From the NCBI RefSeq assembly GCF_932294415.1, contig NC_065541.1, forward strand, positions 51,438,290 through 51,502,289: a stretch of 64,000 bases of DNA, written 5' to 3'. The notes under the pieces were generated by a model. The model had not been told where the DNA came from. It ran no database searches and saw only the letters and a list, made by a program, of their open reading frames with translations. Below are positions 26,241-36,889 of the stretch, piece by piece (the stretch's first letter is position 1; the number at the start of each line of letters is the position of its first letter). This stretch comes from Quercus robur (taxonomy: Eukaryota > Streptophyta > Magnoliopsida > Fagales > Fagaceae). The position numbers were made by a program, and so were the translations under genes.

Positions 26241-27399
26241 CATTAGGATTAACAACATATTCTCATATCCTTTATGTTTATAATAGGTCAACATAATTAT
26301 AGATGAACAGCTACCTTGTTTGGACAAATCTGGAGTCTTTTTAAAATTAAATTATATAGAAAGACAACAAAATAATGGTTTTTCTAGATTAAAAAAATTT
26401 GAAAAAAATTAATGGTTTTCTTTTTTGACAATGTAACAAGTTTGTATTTTTTTTTTTTTTTTTTTTTAAGTTAGAATGTAACTAGTTTGTATATATATTA
26501 ATAATAAGATAGAAACTAGCTTGTAATTTTGTATTTTAGATATTTAGTTTTGTGATAAAACCACAGATTCTATATTATTTCTGCTTGGATTTTAAAAATG
26601 GATTCCGTTAACGTATATTCTTAGAGTATACATTAATCATCTATTTATAAAAAATATTTTATATAAAATTGAAAAATTGTCAAAAAAATTTCTAAATTTT
26701 TTTACTTTTATATATATATATATATATATATATCCTAAAGTACACATTAGTAAATCCTTTTAAAAATTTATGACATGCTAAATGTTAGCTAAAAAAAACA
26801 CATTTAAAATAAGTTTTAAAAAACATAATTAGCCCTCCCTCCCAAGTCTCTATCTCATTTCCAATTTTTTCAACGCTCAAAAAACTTTGATAAGAACTGA
26901 ACGGCACACGTCAACTCTTGGACCAGTTCCTTTTTTGTACAATTGTTTGTACCTACCTGCAGCAACGCAACACAAACAAAGTGCAAACAAATAAATACCA
27001 GAATTTTACAGTTCACACCCGCACACAGATAGAGATAGAGAGAGAAAATCCAAAGGGGTGGTGGTGGCGTTGGTGGTGGTGACCTTGATGGTGGTTGAAG
27101 ATGAAGCTGTAGAAGCAGAGAAAATGGAGACAGACCAAACTTTTCTTACACACAAAGGTCACTATCAAAGTGCTCAGAAGAACTCTCTTTCTTAATGGGT
27201 CCCACACTAGCAATCTCTACCCCAACTGTCACGTATTCTTCCACTGTCACCCAACAACATTGTAAAGGTTTCTTCTTTCTCTTTCACCACCTCACCACAC
27301 CTCCACTTTTCTCAGTCTTTAATGGCTGCCCCATTTCAGAACAAAATTCTTACGTAAAAAAAATAATGGGTCGGTGCTAGATAAGCATTTCAACCTCTC
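26241..27399. other. Upstream region of the TRM-family gene
   Basis: AT-rich spacer with a TA repeat at about 26709-26732. From 27000 base composition shifts to higher GC, with a GGTGGTGG-rich segment at 27056-27100 that probably belongs to the promoter or leader. No TATA box could be fixed with confidence. Confidence 0.4.
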
Positions 27400-28557
27400 T
27401 TTCTGGCTGTCACAAAGAATAGATACCCACAAGGGAAAAAAAGTCTTCGTTTTTGGTATAATTTTGTTGAATTTTCATCTGGGTACTTTTAGAAAGCTTT
27501 GGTTTTCTTGGCTTCTCTCTTGGTGATTCAAGCTTTGACACTTGGTGGAGAATTCAGAGAGTTTGGATTTTTTGAAAGTGAGTGATTTTGAGTGTTTCAA
27601 GTGGGTTCTATTTTTGGGGGGTCTTTGATGGTACGTTGGAGAGACTTGCAGTTTTGACTTTCCAAGATATTTATTGTTGTTTTGGTAGCTGAAGCATTTG
27701 CATCGGATGAAAATTTTTTCAATTGGTTTTGGCAAAGATTGACGGTGCAATTTCCAGAATCATCAATCCAGTTGTATAGAAATCATCAAAGTTGGATTCA
27801 ACTGTAGTGGTTGTGGGATTTGGGTTTGTGATCCTCAAGCTTTTGATCACATTTTTTCACAGAGTTGGTAATTGGATTGTTCACTGAAATTTGAGGCTGA
27901 ATTATTGAGGTTTGACCAATTTGGCATCAGTTAAAGTTGAGAGGATTAGTTATCTTAAATGGTCTTTTCTTTGAAGGGAAGGCCAGAATACCGGGATTTT
28001 GAGCTTTGTGAAGTATGTGGGATGCTGTTTAAGGCTTGTAGACTAAAAAAGAAGGCTTTGATGCCTTGCCATCCAAAGAAAGCTTCATTAGCTTGAGCTT
28101 TACACTGTTGAAAGCTTGAGGGGTTGGAATTGGAATTTGTTCGTCTTTTTTTTTTCTCTGTTAGTCCAGCTAGATTGCTGTTCATCTAAGGGCTTTAAAT
28201 TTGAGGTACTTGTTTCTTTATGATCACAATTCTTTGCTTTTATTATATCAAATTAACAACTTGCTACTAATTAGTAAGATCTTTTTGCATTTCATATGTG
28301 GAAAACAAATTTTTTGTAGTTGTACCATGATTTGCATGACCAATATAGTACTCCTATTTAAATCCGGTGTTTTGTTAACATTGCAGCAACTGTGACCCTA
28401 GTGTTGAGAGAAGGAGATCGTTGATACTTCTGGTTAATAGACTTATGCTGCTTCTATATTATTTCTTTTTTCTGTTTATCAGGTTTAATGTGGGTATTAC
28501 TGGTGTGTAATTTTGATTGAACAAAGCCAAATTGAATTCAAGAATCACTCATTCAAC
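27400..28557 (+). promoter_or_regulatory. Long 5' leader with a 5'-UTR intron
   Basis: The leader start is only approximate. A GT-AG intron at 28206-28386 (GAG|GTACTT to TTGCAG|CAAC) fits a 5'-UTR intron, giving a leader of several hundred bases before the start codon at 28558. Several short upstream open frames lie in it, including M-V-R-W-R-D-L-Q-F near 27609 and the 45-codon uORF annotated separately. Long leaders with uORFs usually lower translation of the main frame; that role is inferred here. Confidence 0.5.
27959..28096 (+). CDS. Upstream ORF of 45 codons with four cysteines
   Basis: ATG at 27959, stop TGA at 28094-28096, inside the leader exon of the TRM-family gene and before its 5'-UTR intron. 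The peptide begins MVFSLKGRPEYRDFELCEVC. It has cysteines at 17, 20, 27 and 37 (C-x2-C-x6-C-x9-C) and a basic block RLKKK at 28-32. It resembles no family I can name. It could be a conserved peptide uORF that tunes translation, or a chance frame. The Cys spacing is the only reason to prefer the first. Confidence 0.4.
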   Translation: MVFSLKGRPEYRDFELCEVCGMLFKACRLKKKALMPCHPKKASLA

Positions 28558-31500
28558 ATGGGGAAGAGATCCCAGAGACGCCTTGTGCGGTATGAAAAAG
28601 ACCAGTCAGGCTGTATGTGGGGCTTGATCAGTATCTTTGACTTCCGCCAGGGTCGCACTACTCGGAGGCTGCTTTCAGATAGGAAGCGTGGGAGCAGGCA
28701 AGCTGTTGGTAAGAATTCAGTTTGTTATTCAGACTTTCAATAATAAAAACATAGATACAAACATTTATTTTATATGGAATGTTTCTGGTTTGGACAAAAT
28801 GCTACTTGTAAAACATGCAAGCTTTTCCTATTTTTATTTGTTAAAAAAAATTAACGTTGTTCCCCATTTATTATTCATGTGTGATTTCTGGATTTGGATT
28901 CTTTAAGGTATTTTGCAAGACAATAGTCAATAGTTAACATGTCGATTTACATGTGTTTTCTTTCTGAAATAAGGCATTGATCCTTATTTGTTGAAATTTC
29001 TATTCCTTTCTGCAGGTGCTGGATATTCAAAGAATAAATTTGAGATGTTGTCTGATTTAGATGAAGATAATCAAGGCACTCTTGTAAGTCTTGCCATTTA
29101 GTCCGATGGCCAAATTTAGTGTGAAGTTGGTTACTTTAATATGGTGCTATCTTGTGGAAATAAGTGATCGTGATATTGTTTCAATAATACTAAATTATAA
29201 TGTTTCAGGATGGTGAAGACAGTACAACAGTATTAGTGACAACTGATGCTGGTAAGCCGAGTGTGAAGAAACTCATAGAAGAGGAGATGTTCAATGAACA
29301 AGACCTCAAGAAGGGCAATGGCAATGCTGAAGTAGAAATAAAACTGAGCAAGTCAGGAAATGAAAGCCACCTAAATATGGAGCACATAAAAACAAAAAAG
29401 AGTCGCAAGAAAAGCCATGATATGGACAAGCATGACTTGGATGCCGATAAAATCTTGGAAACGGAATGCTCTTGTAATCAGAACTCAGAGAAACAATCAA
29501 TAGATAATGTTGGTATAGATGAAATAATGGAAGAGTTCTGTCACTGGATCCATCAAAAGAGTTTAAGTACAGTGAAGCATGACCAGGTTGATGAAGTTCA
29601 AATGCAATCGAACCTGAAGCATTCTGATTTTGAGAAATTGAGCAAGGCCATCAAAGAATTTATAAATCAGAAGTTTATAAATGCAAAACATCTCAAAGAA
29701 AATGGGAAAAACCTCCACTCCAAAGAACTCATTGGTGCACTTGAGATTTTATGTTCAGATGAGGAATTGCTTCTGAAACTAGTACAAGACCCAAACTCAC
29801 TTTTGGCAAAACATGTTCTAAATTTGCAGGATTCCCAGGTAGGGAAAGGCAAAGAACCCAAGTCACTTCCAGGATCCAATATGTCAGAACTGGAGCTCAG
29901 TGGTTTAGGACAATCTGAGGAGCTTGTCAGTCGTAAGCAGCAGCGTAACTTTTTCAGGAGAAAGGTCAAGTCTCAGGAAAGAAACCCACTGAAACAGAAT
30001 GCAAATTCTGAAACCCCAAATAGAATTGTTATTTTGAAGCCTGGACCAGCAGGCTTGCGAAATTCCAAAACTGAAAGTAGTCTTGGCTCTTCACCAGAAC
30101 TTGTTGGAGAGAAAGGATTGACTGAGAGAGTTGGTGCACATTTTTTTCTTGCTGAAATTAAGAGAAAGCTGAAAAGTGCCATGGGAAAGGAATGGCATGG
30201 AATCTCTACTACTGCATTTTCTGGTAATTTTCCTCATAAGCTTCAAAGTTTGAGAGATGGTGAGACACGGACTGATAAGGAAAATGCAAGAAGAAATTCT
30301 CCAGGTAAAGATCATTTCTATATGGAAAGAGTTGTCAGACCTGCTGTTGATGTCAAGAAAGGAGACAAGACTGGAAAACTGAAAGATGCTGAAATAAGTA
30401 AGGAACATCAAATTGATGGTTATCCCAAGCAAAGGGCATCTAATATCTACACTGAAGCCAAGAAACATCTGTCTGAGATGCTGAGCATAGGGGAAGAAGG
30501 TGTAGATTGTTCAAGCAAACAAACTCCTAAAACCCTAGGGAGAATTCTCTCTCTTCCTGAGTATAACTCAACTCCTGTTGGCAGTCCCGCAAGGGACTGG
30601 GAGGATAAATTTGTAACTGCACAGATGAGGTTTTCTGCCTGTGGAAAATCTAGGAAGGTCAATTCAAGTACACAGTCTCCCAAAAGAGAAAACAATGCCA
30701 GCCCTTTAGGTCGTGCAGCACAAAACCTAGAGAGTGAGTTGTCCATTTCTGACAGCCCTGATGATAAAGTACAAGCTGTTAACTCAAATCCAAGTATTTC
30801 AGATGATATTTTTCATGATAATGGAGTGGAAGAAGTTGTTGTTTCTGCTGATGATGAGATAAGTCCTGAAGGTATTATTTTTTTCAACTGTCCAATTTAT
30901 TGTGAGTAGCATTTTCATTTTTTTTTAGCTTTTTGGATTCTTTAGTGCTTATTTATTCATTACTTCTGCAGGAGTTGTCAAGACTGTAGAAGTGACCGTG
31001 AATGAAATTGTAGTACAGGAAGAGATTAGTGTCTTGGATGCTCATCCTGATCCAAGTGACTCTTCAATTACCAGAGATGACGAAAATGCTGATATTTCTG
31101 AAATTTGTGATGATAAAGGATATAGCGAAAGCTTGAAACAGGTAATAGATCTTAGGTACTATCCTTTTCCTAGGAATTGCAGGCATGGATTTTAAATTCC
31201 TATGATATTGTTGAAATCCAGTGCTCATTTGTCTAAAACTATTGGATCTCTAGTTACTAAAGAACTCAAAATCTTCATAAATGAGAGGATTACATGCCCT
31301 TATTAAAAACCGAGACTCATAATTCCAAGCTCTATAACTCATCACTGCCACCAGTATTACCAGCTCTACATCTCAATATCATAAATGCCATACTAGTGGC
31401 TGTTTTGGTTATGCCACTGGAATGAAATATTTCAGTACGTTGCATACTAGTGTACTGTTTCGGGATATAATGTGTGTTTATATGTTAAATTTTAATTTAT

Positions 31501-33887
31501 TATCCTAAGTGTAGCTATCAAATTTGGCCTGTATATAACTAATAAAAGTATAAAACTATCCAAGTTAACCTTTGTAGAAACAAAAAATGTATCCATTGTC
31601 CTCAGATGGCCACCTCTTCCATTAATGTTACAACCACTTTCATCATATACTAACTTTAACTTGCCTTTACTTTTTTTTAGGTGTTTTTGTTGGGGGGGGG
31701 GGGGGGGGGGGGGGGGGTGGTGTTGTTGAATAAGTACACGCCATTACTTTTATCAAATTGAGAGATTCATACATGAAATTCCAAAAATGAGAGAATTAAT
31801 TTAAATTGAGATTTTCTTTTTAATTTTAAGTCCTGAAACTTGTGACTCATGATTTTGAATTCCAAACACAAGAAGAGGACCTTAATTGTTTCTTCATGAT
31901 GTAATTTTTTTTTTTTTTTGGGTATTTCATGTTCCATTCCTTACATTTAAACTAGTTTTAATATAAATGACAGAAGTGTTCAGAGATGATAAATTCCATT
32001 TGTGCTTTGCCTTTGTGGCAAAGGCCAGGGGTGATGATATACTTGCAGCTGGTTGATTTGTCTGCAGTTTTTGACCTTTTTCCAAAGAGCATGTAGGAAC
32101 ATAATGATGCATTTTGCAAGAACAAAGTAAGTAGAAATACAAAACAAAGGGCTGATAAGACTTGATGGTAAGAGATACTAAAAAGGGAGAACTTTTAATA
32201 ACTTGGATCAATAATTCATAAAGATAGAGAGATTGAAAAGGATGTGGCTCATAGGATAAGAGTAGGGTGGTCATTGGGTGGATGACGTGGAGAAGTGCAT
32301 CAGGAGTATTGTGTAATCATAGAATATTTAATAAGTTAAAGAGAAAATTTATAAGACTGTTATACAACCATCTATGCTTTATGGTATCAAACATTGGGCT
32401 GTTAAGAAGCAAAATATTCATAAAATGAGTGTAGTCAAAATGAGAATGTTAAGATGGATAATTAGAAATACACAAAACGATCTAAAATGAAGAAATCTAC
32501 TTAAAGATAGTGGTGAAAGGATGAGAGAGATTCACTTAAAATGGTTTGGTCATGTTTAGAAGAGAGAAATTAATGCACTAATATGAAAAAGTGTGTTGAT
32601 CTAAGTTGAGGAAATGAGAAAATGTAATGGGGAAGACCCAAAATAACATTAGTGGAAGTAATAAAAAAGGACTTATCAATTAAAGAAGTAATAGAAAATA
32701 TGACTTCAAATAGAATATAATGGAGGAAAAGAATTCATGTGACCGACCCTAACTAATTTGCTAAGGATCCATAGCCGACCCTAAAAATTTAGGATTAGGG
32801 CTTATTGTTGTTGTTGCTGTAATGTATTAAAAGCAGAGCCAAAAAAAAAAAAAAAAAAAAAAAACTCTATAATTTGTCATCCCTCTATGTTATTCTTTTA
32901 TGGATTTGTCCTCCATATCTATAATTTTATCCTAACAACTATTTTTGTTCTTCTCCCAGGAATCATTTGAAGAGAAGGAAGTGCCATCTTCTCTGCTAGA
33001 GTCCCCTTCTGACTCCTTAATCAACAAGAAAAATGAAAATCTGGAAATTTGTGTTGTCGAGGTACCAGAGCGGCCAAGTCCTATATCTGTTCTTGAGCCA
33101 CTATTCCCAGAGGACGACGTCAGCCCTACAAAGTCCATATCCCAACCTGGTAGGCAGTCATTTTGAAATTTTAATGACTTGAAACATTCACAATTCATTT
33201 TGGGTATTAGGCTAATGTCAATTTATTCACAATTCTTCAGTCAGGCTACCAGTGCAACCGATACAGATTCAATTTGAAGAACATGAATCTTCAGCTGCTA
33301 ATCAATTTAACGGTGGAAAAACTTGTCTAGAAGAAAATGAAGTTATGTTTGAATATGTAAAAGCAGTCCTGCAAGCATCTGGCTTGAACTGGGATGAATT
33401 CTGTGTGAAATATCATACTTCTGACCAGCTTCTTGACCCATCATTGTTTCACGAGGGTGAGTTCTTTCCCAACCAGCTCTGCTACGACCAGAAGCTCCTC
33501 TTTGACTGTATTGATGAAGTTCTCCAGGAGGTTTGTCGGCACCATTGTAGTTTCCTCTCTTGGGTGTCATTCATAAAGCCTAGCGTAAAGCCAGCTCCAA
33601 ACATGAAAGATGCTATTTATGAGGTTTGGGAAGGGATATATTGGCATCTCCTTCCTCTGCCTCTGCCTCATACTTTGGACCAAATTGTCAGAAAAGACAT
33701 GTCAAGGATGGGAACATGGATGGATCTTCGTTTTGATGCTGATGCTATTGGTGTTGAGATGGGTGAAGCCATTCTCGAAGATTTAATGGAAGATGCCATA
33801 TTAAGCTGTATAAATGAAAATCCAGATAGTGTGCATACTGTCCTTCCAGCTGAGTTGGAGGAAGATGGAAGCAGCATCAACTTGTAA
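28558..33887 (+). CDS. TRM-family protein (TON1-recruiting motif; DUF3741/DUF4378), possibly TRM32-like
   Basis: Coding exons: 28558-28708, 29016-29083, 29209-30871, 30972-31141, 32960-33149, 33241-33887; 2889 nt, 962 aa. The start gives MGKRSQRRLVRYEKDQSGCM, then WGLISIFDFRQGR and RRLLSDRK, the usual opening of this plant family. PSVKKLIEEEM at residues 90-100 is the DUF3741-type motif. The middle is long, charged and low in structure. Residues ~783-945 (MFEYVKAVLQASGLNWDEF to ILEDLMEDAI) form the DUF4378 region. Known from the family: TRM proteins bind TON1 and PP2A (TTP complex) and associate with microtubules to set cortical array and cell shape. The TRM32 assignment is from the N-terminal pattern and is not certain. 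Intron 4 (31142-32959) is unusually long and holds a LINE tail and a 26-G run. Confidence 0.85.
31395..31482 (+). repeat. Dispersed repeat fragment shared with 43710-43797
   Basis: The words GTTTTGGTTATG, AAATATTT, TGTACTGTTTC and GGAT recur in order near 43710-43797 and, more weakly, near 45240. The class is not identified. This copy lies in intron 4 of the TRM-family gene. Confidence 0.4.
31692..31717. repeat. Poly(G) tract, 26 bases
   Basis: A run of 26 uninterrupted G on the coding strand within intron 4 of the TRM-family gene. Such runs are rare in plant introns, and read length errors are common in them. In RNA the tract could fold as a G-quadruplex. Confidence 0.9.
32277..32822 (+). 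pseudogene. RTE-type LINE 3' remnant in TRM-gene intron 4
   Basis: Translation through stops and shifts gives WRSASGVLCNHRIFNKLKRK, PSMLYGIKHWAVKKQNIHK, KMRMLRWIIRNTQ and LKWFGHV, the C-terminal reverse-transcriptase region of plant RTE LINEs. It is followed by the typical 3' end (GCCGACCCTAA, GGATTAGGGCTTA) and a TTGTTGTTGTTG tail at about 32805-32818. Many in-frame stops show that it is dead. It lies in the same orientation as the host gene. Confidence 0.85.
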
Positions 33888-34500
33888 AAGAAAATTGACT
33901 TCTTTCCGTTCATGCCATACATTGACCAACCTAGTGTTGAGGCGGTAGGAAAGCGCGATGTTTCTTGTTCATCAGGAAAACGGGTGACATTCACCATTTG
34001 GGAGGGACTTTGAACATCCCTTGGACGGACGGTTTGACATGGCTTCTTCTAACTTGTGTATTGAAATGTTGTAGATATCTTACACTCTTCGACATTATAG
34101 AACCGTGGCTTTTGTGCCCTCATAGGCGAAAATCATCGAAACAAAGAATCCTTCCTGGATTGGGGATCAGAAAATCCAGTTTGCAAGCGCTGCCTGCAAG
34201 AATACAAATAATGCCTGTTTTCTATGGCAACTTTCAAGTGAGTACCAGTATGAAATCTGGGTCAGTGTGCATTTTCCCAATAATGATAAAGGCGTTCCTG
34301 TTGTAGATTTTGTAGAATATGATGTGATAATTTAGTCTAGGGTGTGTTCTTTAGTGTGTTTGATTCCATTTATTCTTCTCTGTGTTCACTTTTCTTTGTT
34401 TTGAGGGCGTGTTTCTTTATTTTATTTGTTTTTTTGCTGTATTTTCCAAGGTGGTGTGATTTGTTACTAATTCTGTAGCATAGAAGGAAAATAAAGTAAC
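33888..34500 (+). promoter_or_regulatory. 3' UTR of the TRM-family gene with poly(A) signal
   Basis: After the stop at 33885-33887 there is ~600 bases without another gene. AATAAA at 34490-34495 is the best poly(A) signal. The 113-aa open frame at 33965-34306 lies in this UTR and resembles no protein I know. Confidence 0.45.
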
Positions 34501-35665
34501 TTCACAATAGGAGTGTTTTGCTATTCAAAGTGAGTGTTATGCGATGGATTACTGATTTCAATACAAGAAAAATATGATATACTTGTACCAGCCGTTATTG
34601 GTAGTTCTGAAAGACCAGCAAAATTTCTGGTCACTCATCTGTAATTTGAGATTATCTTTTCGCTAGAAGTAATTTGAGATTATTATGTACTACTGTCTTT
34701 AATATATAAGCAAATACAACAACTACAAATGTAGTCCTTAATCTAATGTTATTGTGTTACTCGATGAGACTATGACCAGAGTTAACCCCAAGTTGTAAGT
34801 TTGGATGGATATTTTAGAATAAGGGGCTTTAAGCAGGACTAAAATTGAGTTTACGGAGAGCAAGTTAAAAAAACATAGAAATAGGGTAAATAATAATAAT
34901 AAAACCCTAGAAATAGGAACGTGAAGGGGTGGTAAAAGTTGATTGTCAAGAAGTATCAAAATGTGATTACCTTAAAAATCTTAGATCATTAACTCATAAG
35001 AAGGGCTGCACTTGGGTTGGTTTTAAGGGATTTTACAACCTAACATGACCCCATCAGAATAAGAAACCACCAACACAAACCAATTTACATGTTCTAAACT
35101 AACCTATCCAAATCAACCCCAAGGTGATTGGGTTTGTCGGCTTACCTTTTGAACTATTATTTTGACTAAAACGTCTAAAGGCTCAAGATTTTGTGAGAAT
35201 GTGAGATACCAAATAATATTGTGGGAGGGATGTGGCATATGGATTACAGAGTGAAATGAGATGCACCGATTAAAACTTGATAAATGTAATAAAATATGTA
35301 AGCATTACATCGATTTGGTTCAAGTTCAATGGGTCTCAACTAAATTACACTGACATGTCATTTGGGGACATCCAAGAGGTGTGTTCAATGGATTTAAAGG
35401 ATGTATCGTAAATCTGAAGGTCTCAAGTTTCATCCACCACATTATCGATCCACCAAATTTGTGAGGTATCTCATAGATAGGAAATGAAATAATCTAGCCA
35501 AAAGTTAAGATACTACTTCCTTATATTGAAAAAAATAAATAAATAAACTTAAAGTTTTAACCAAAAACCAACTCAATATACACCCAGCCAACCCAAGTAA
35601 AACAAATTCATTGCCTTTAGATTGGATTGGGTCTGAGTTATCAAGTTCTATGCACACACTTAATC
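34501..35665. other. Intergenic, repeat debris
   Basis: No gene is recognised. The segments near 34995-35150 and 35560-35640 carry AACCCAA/TTGGGTT-type words in opposite sense (for example TTGGGTTGG and CCAACCCAA), which suggests the two ends of an old element with another sequence inserted between them. The boundaries are too worn to define. Confidence 0.4.
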
Positions 35666-36262
35666 AGGATTATGGTGTAATCATAAAAAATCTATAAAAT
35701 TGTATAAGACCTATTATGATATGGTACAAATTGTTGATCTATTAAGAAGCTACATGTTCTTGAAACAAGCACAACCAAAATGAGAACATTATGATGGACG
35801 AATAGGTATTCTAGGAAAGATGAGATCAAGAGTGAAAACATAAGTTCAAGGTGAAGGTGGTTCCTCTTAAGGAAAAGATGAAGAAGAATCGCTTAAGATG
35901 ATTTGGCATATGCAATTGAAAGTAATCAATGCAATGTTGAGAAAGAGTAAATTAATTAATTTTGATTAAATAAAAAAGAGATCAATAAAAGCCTAAAATA
36001 CTAGTATCATTAGAGAGGGAATAAATAGAATTTTTTTTTTTTTTTTAAATTTAAAATTGATAGTTGGGGGAAGGAGGATTTGAACCATGAATATCTCCAT
36101 TAGAAATGCTAAGAGATTTCAATTGAGTTATAAGACTCTCGGCTATATAATATGATTTTATATGGTGATAAAATGACGGAAAAATACATGTGATCCATTC
36201 AATTAGTTATTAAACTATATCCACGCCTAATTTGATTGGGATTAAGGTTAACTGAGTTGAGT
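35665..36262 (+). pseudogene. Second RTE-type LINE 3' remnant, interrupted by a SINE
   Basis: Broken translation gives IYKIV, then KKLHVLETSTTKMRTL, then RYSRKDEIKSEN, the same reverse-transcriptase tail as at 32277-32822 but far more decayed. The match resumes after 36150 (AATATGATTTTATATGG, AATACATGTGATCC) and runs to a worn RTE-style 3' end (GCCTAATTTGATTGGGATTA) at about 36213-36245. The break in the middle is filled by a SINE. Confidence 0.7.
36030..36147 (-). mobile_element. tRNA-derived SINE nested in the LINE remnant
   Basis: On the minus strand: an A-box-like ATAACTCAATTGAAA, a B box GGTTCAAATCC, a CCCCCAACTATCAA segment and an A-rich tail (T-run at 36031-36046 on the plus strand). 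A close relative lies at 39697-39790. The LINE match breaks at its edges, so this SINE landed after the LINE. Confidence 0.7.
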
Positions 36263-36889
36263 TTAATCTTTAGCATTGCTTAAAATTTTTCAACATATTG
36301 GAAGGCCAGAATTTCGGGGAACCTGTTAGGCTTTTTGGACCGCTTGGAGGCAGAGATAGATTTTAAAATACTATGTCATGTTTACAAAAGGAACCTATTA
36401 AGACATATAACGTCTATATACAGCTAGTGGTGACTCCATAGTATAAAGATTAAAAATAATAATAATAATAATAATAATTTTCAGAATTTATAGAAAGCAT
36501 GTAAACTTTTACACAATGTTTTCGAGTGACCAAGTTTAGCCTAGAAATTCTCCTAAAGAAAAAATTTAACCTAGAAATATTTAAACTCCTTGGAACCCAT
36601 CAGGGCTCTGCAAAATCTTTAAGCTACATATCCATCAGCGTGAATTCAAAGCATTGTTAAGAAGACGAATGTGGAGTACAACTTAAGCTCCCGCAATCAT
36701 GTTACTAGGCATGTGCAAAGCAAAAGTTAACACCGTCACCTCTAATGAATATTTTATATAAAATTAATTCAATAGAATCAAATCTTCCACAGGAAGAGTA
36801 TATGTGACATTCCCAAAAAAAAAAAAAAGTATATGTGACAGATAACAAAAGAGACAGAACCCTCAAGGACTCCACAGACAGAAAAATAG

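Noticed and set aside
27013..27213. Minus-strand frame with a histidine-rich stretch
   Set aside because: The His run comes from GGTGGTGGT repeats in the upstream region of the TRM-family gene; no homologous family is recognised.
33965..34306. 113-aa open frame after the TRM-family stop codon
   Set aside because: It lies in the 3' UTR, shows no conserved motif, and the DUF4378 region is already complete before the stop at 33887.
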